Assembly (NCBI GenBank): GCA_964291545.2
Contig: OZ219860.1
Span: 62,001 to 126,000, forward strand
Length of the DNA stretch: 64,000 bases
Source: G963667675 sp964291545
GTDB lineage: Bacteria > Chloroflexota > Dehalococcoidia > Lucifugimonadales > UBA3495
Direction of reading: 5' to 3'
Below the pieces are notes generated by a model, which ran no database searches, had not been told where the DNA came from, and saw only the letters and a program-made list of their open reading frames with translations. The first letter of the stretch is position 1; each line of letters opens with the position of its first letter. The position numbers were made by a program, and so were the translations under genes. Shown piece after piece: positions 62,178 to 64,000 of this stretch.

Positions 62178-62510
62178 ATGTCCATGTATTTTCTCTTGGG
62201 CAGCCTCTCGGCCAAGGGCCAGGAGTTGCTGCACGGCAATCCCGACTTGGTGGTCGAGGCTGCCCGCGATATCCAGGTAGACGGCGCCGAACTGCTGGGC
62301 CAGTACGCTGTGCTGGGCAGGTACGACTTTGTCATGATGGTGGAGGCCGACGACAACGACGCGGTCGCCCGGCTGTCGCTGGAGTTTGGCGTAAAGGTGG
62401 GCCTGCACATCGAGACCTTGCCCGCCATCGCCATTGGCTTTCTACGCCAGGACCCCACCGATGACCCGATCTGGAGCCTTACGTCCGTTGAACAACCCAC
62501 CCCGGAGTAG
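62178..62510 (+). CDS. GYD-domain protein
   Basis: A 110-residue protein with the pattern YFLLGSLSAKGQELLHGNPD and LGRYDFVMMVEADDNDAVARLSLEFG, typical of the GYD family (dimeric alpha-beta barrel). Function unknown. It sits between thiC and thiD, with its end overlapping the predicted thiD start by 23 bases, so it is probably co-transcribed with the thiamin genes. Confidence 0.75.
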   Translation: MSMYFLLGSLSAKGQELLHGNPDLVVEAARDIQVDGAELLGQYAVLGRYDFVMMVEADDNDAVARLSLEFGVKVGLHIETLPAIAIGFLRQDPTDDPIWSLTSVEQPTPE

Positions 62511-63309
62511 AGCTCCGGTCACCGTCCCTCGGGCCATGTCCATCGCCGGGTCTGACTCCGGCGGCGGCGCGGGCATCCAGGCCGACCTCAAGACCTTTGC
62601 CGCCTTGGGCGTTTACGGAACGTCGGTGTTGACCGCCGTCACCGCCCAAAACACCCTGGGCGTCACCGCTGTCCACCAGGTTCCCGCCCAGACCATCGCC
62701 GCCCAAATCGACGCCGTGCTCACCGACATAGGCGCCGGAGCGGTGAAGACGGGCATGCTGGCCAGCAGCCCCATCATCGAATGCGTGGTCTCCCAGCTTA
62801 GCCGGCACACCGTCCCCTGGCTGGTGGTTGACCCGGTCATGATTGCCAAGAGCGGGGACTCCCTGCTGGAAAACACTGCGATCGAAACCCTGCGGTCCCG
62901 GCTAGTCCCGGCGGCGTCGGTGATCACGCCCAACATCCCCGAAGCCGAGGCCCTTACCGGCATGAACATAACGTCCGACCCTGACGCGAGGCGGGCAGCG
63001 GAAAAACTGGTTGGCATGGGCGCCAAATCCGTTGTCATTAAGGGCGGGCACCGGAAGGGCCCGGCAGCCGACCTGTTCTATGACGGCTCCCGGTTCCATG
63101 AATTCTCCGCCGAACGGATCGATACACCCAACACCCACGGCACCGGCTGCACCTTCGCCTCAGCCATCGCCGCCGGCTTGGCCAAGGGCCTGAGCATGCT
63201 GGACTCCGTCGCCGTGGCCAAGGACTACGTCACCGAAGCCATCCGCAGCTCCTTCTCCGTAGGCCAGGGCCACGGTCCCCTCAACCACTTCTACAAGACC
63301 TGGACCTGA
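62488..63309 (+). CDS. thiD: Hydroxymethylpyrimidine/phosphomethylpyrimidine kinase
   Basis: A 273-residue ribokinase-fold enzyme that phosphorylates HMP and HMP-P for thiamin synthesis. The motifs are SIAGSDSGGGAGIQADLKTFAALGVYG at the N-terminus, VDPVMIAKSG, and the C-terminal anion hole NTHGTGCTFASAIAAGLAKG. The start is uncertain: the TTG at 62488 leaves the full first beta strand, while the ATG at 62536 would trim it. Co-localised with thiC and the riboswitch. Confidence 0.93.
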   Translation: MNNPPRSRAPVTVPRAMSIAGSDSGGGAGIQADLKTFAALGVYGTSVLTAVTAQNTLGVTAVHQVPAQTIAAQIDAVLTDIGAGAVKTGMLASSPIIECVVSQLSRHTVPWLVVDPVMIAKSGDSLLENTAIETLRSRLVPAASVITPNIPEAEALTGMNITSDPDARRAAEKLVGMGAKSVVIKGGHRKGPAADLFYDGSRFHEFSAERIDTPNTHGTGCTFASAIAAGLAKGLSMLDSVAVAKDYVTEAIRSSFSVGQGHGPLNHFYKTWT

Positions 63310-63383
63310 AACGCCGCCGCGCCGCGAGTTTGTTTCATCCCCAAACCGAGCCCCAGCAACGGCGCGCTCTGTGCAGGTTACGG

Positions 63384-63389
63384 TATAAT
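63384..63389 (+). promoter_or_regulatory. -10 element before ileS
   Basis: TATAAT occurs 69 nt before the ATG, but no convincing -35 hexamer stands 16-18 nt upstream. The leader is too short for a T-box. Confidence 0.4.
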
Positions 63390-63457
63390 TACCGGCGCTA
63401 ATTCCAACGGCTCTTGAAGCAATTCAGAAACTCGCCGCACTCATAGGTCTGCCAAGC

Positions 63458-64000
63458 ATGTTCAACCCCGTATCCAGCAGAGTCAGCTTTCCCGACCTCG
63501 ACGCCGGGGTCCTCCGGCAATGGGAGGAAAACGACGTATTCCAACGCACCTGGACGGAGCGTCAAGACGCCCCCCTGTTCGTAATGTTCGAGGGGCCGCC
63601 CACGGCCAACGGGAGCCCCGGCATACACCACGTCCTGGCCAGGGTGTTCAAGGACGTCATCTGCCGCTACCGCACCATGAAGGGATACCGCACCCTGCGC
63701 AAGGGCGGCTGGGACACCCACGGGCTGCCCGTCGAGTTGGAGGTGGAAAACGAGCTCGGCCTGGCCAGCAAGCGGGACATCGAGGAGTACGGCATCGAGC
63801 AGTTCAACCGGAAGTGCCGGGAGAGCGTGTTCCGCTACCTCAAGGACTGGGAACGCCTGACAGAGCGCATCGGGTTCTGGGTGGACATGGATCGTCCGTA
63901 CATCACCCTGGACAACGACTACATCGAGTCCGGCTGGGCCATACTCAAAGAGCTATGGGATCGGGGCCTGCTCTATCGCGACATGCGGGGAACGCCCCAC
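63458..64000 (+). CDS. ileS: Isoleucyl-tRNA synthetase, N-terminal part
   Basis: The first 181 residues of a class I synthetase, cut by the window end. GPPTANGSPGIHHVLARVFKD holds the HIGH-type motif in the form GIHH, and YRTMKGYRTLRKGGWDTHGLPVELEVENELGL is typical of IleRS. The GIHH form and the following sequence resemble the eukaryote-like (type 2) IleRS seen in many Chloroflexota, which are often mupirocin-resistant. The frame begins at the ATG at 63458 after a stop just upstream. Confidence 0.92.
   Translation, partial: MFNPVSSRVSFPDLDAGVLRQWEENDVFQRTWTERQDAPLFVMFEGPPTANGSPGIHHVLARVFKDVICRYRTMKGYRTLRKGGWDTHGLPVELEVENELGLASKRDIEEYGIEQFNRKCRESVFRYLKDWERLTERIGFWVDMDRPYITLDNDYIESGWAILKELWDRGLLYRDMRGTPH

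Noticed and set aside
63390..63457. T-box leader before ileS
   Set aside because: The leader is only about 70 nt and has no T-box core sequence.

Overview
The window reads as a chromosomal segment of an uncultured, GC-rich, Gram-positive-like bacterium, most probably a Chloroflexota member (SAR202 or Dehalococcoidia-like). This is inference from gene content: several secreted lipoproteins with long Pro-Thr linkers, a succinate dehydrogenase ending in an HdrB-like CCG subunit, orphan ABC substrate-binding lipoproteins, purC/thiC/thiD/metG scattered as single genes, and type-2-like IleRS. No sequence search was possible.

Layout. 1-3018 is the 3' part of a 23S rRNA gene, interrupted by a group I intron (1689-2045, after E. 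coli U1923) and carrying a roughly 160-nt intervening-sequence-like extension in helix 45. No 5S gene follows; an initiator tRNA-Met and terminator do. 3.4-10.8 kb holds a VTT-type membrane protein, a VapBC-like toxin-antitoxin pair with a promoter that predicts a leaderless mRNA, a crotonase-fold enzyme, a methyltransferase, an NAD-dependent epimerase and a CPA2 antiporter. 10.9-19.6 kb is on the minus strand: a type II restriction-modification cassette (vsr, cytosine-5 methyltransferase, NgoFVII/PLD-type nuclease), two small genes, and a giant surface protein of Fn3, Calx-beta, cadherin-like and GLUG repeats that has lost its 5' end. 19.7-21.1 kb carries an IS1595-type transposase remnant, an HTH gene and twin hairpins.

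21.1-35.5 kb is housekeeping and transport: threonine synthase, MetRS, polyprenyl diphosphate synthase, an amidohydrolase, a YbhN/MprF-like flippase, two solute-binding lipoproteins, and an ECF sigma factor overlapping a membrane vWA protein that may be its anti-sigma partner. 35.5-37.3 kb is an oxidative-stress pair: a lipoprotein peroxiredoxin whose peroxidatic cysteine codon is an in-frame TGA followed by a SECIS-like hairpin (candidate selenoprotein), divergent from a ferritin-like gene. 37.3-47.6 kb includes an HtrA-like lipoprotein protease, a NaChBac-like ion channel with a TLEGW filter, a DUF11-type surface protein, purC, an ABM-type protein, an amidohydrolase, tRNA-Gly and a P-loop kinase.

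47.8-64 kb contains the sdhA-sdhB-sdhE operon, an MFS transporter, oligopeptide ABC ATPases, tRNA-Thr, a zinc-binding lipoprotein with an extreme His/Asp repeat, a Fur/Zur regulator, and three copies of a TGATA-N5-TATCA palindrome at their starts (a predicted metal-responsive circuit). An SDR-DUF2867 protein and a DUF2061 protein follow, then a TPP riboswitch with terminator controlling thiC, a GYD protein and thiD, and the start of ileS.

The strongest observations are the UGA-containing peroxiredoxin and the doubly interrupted 23S gene.
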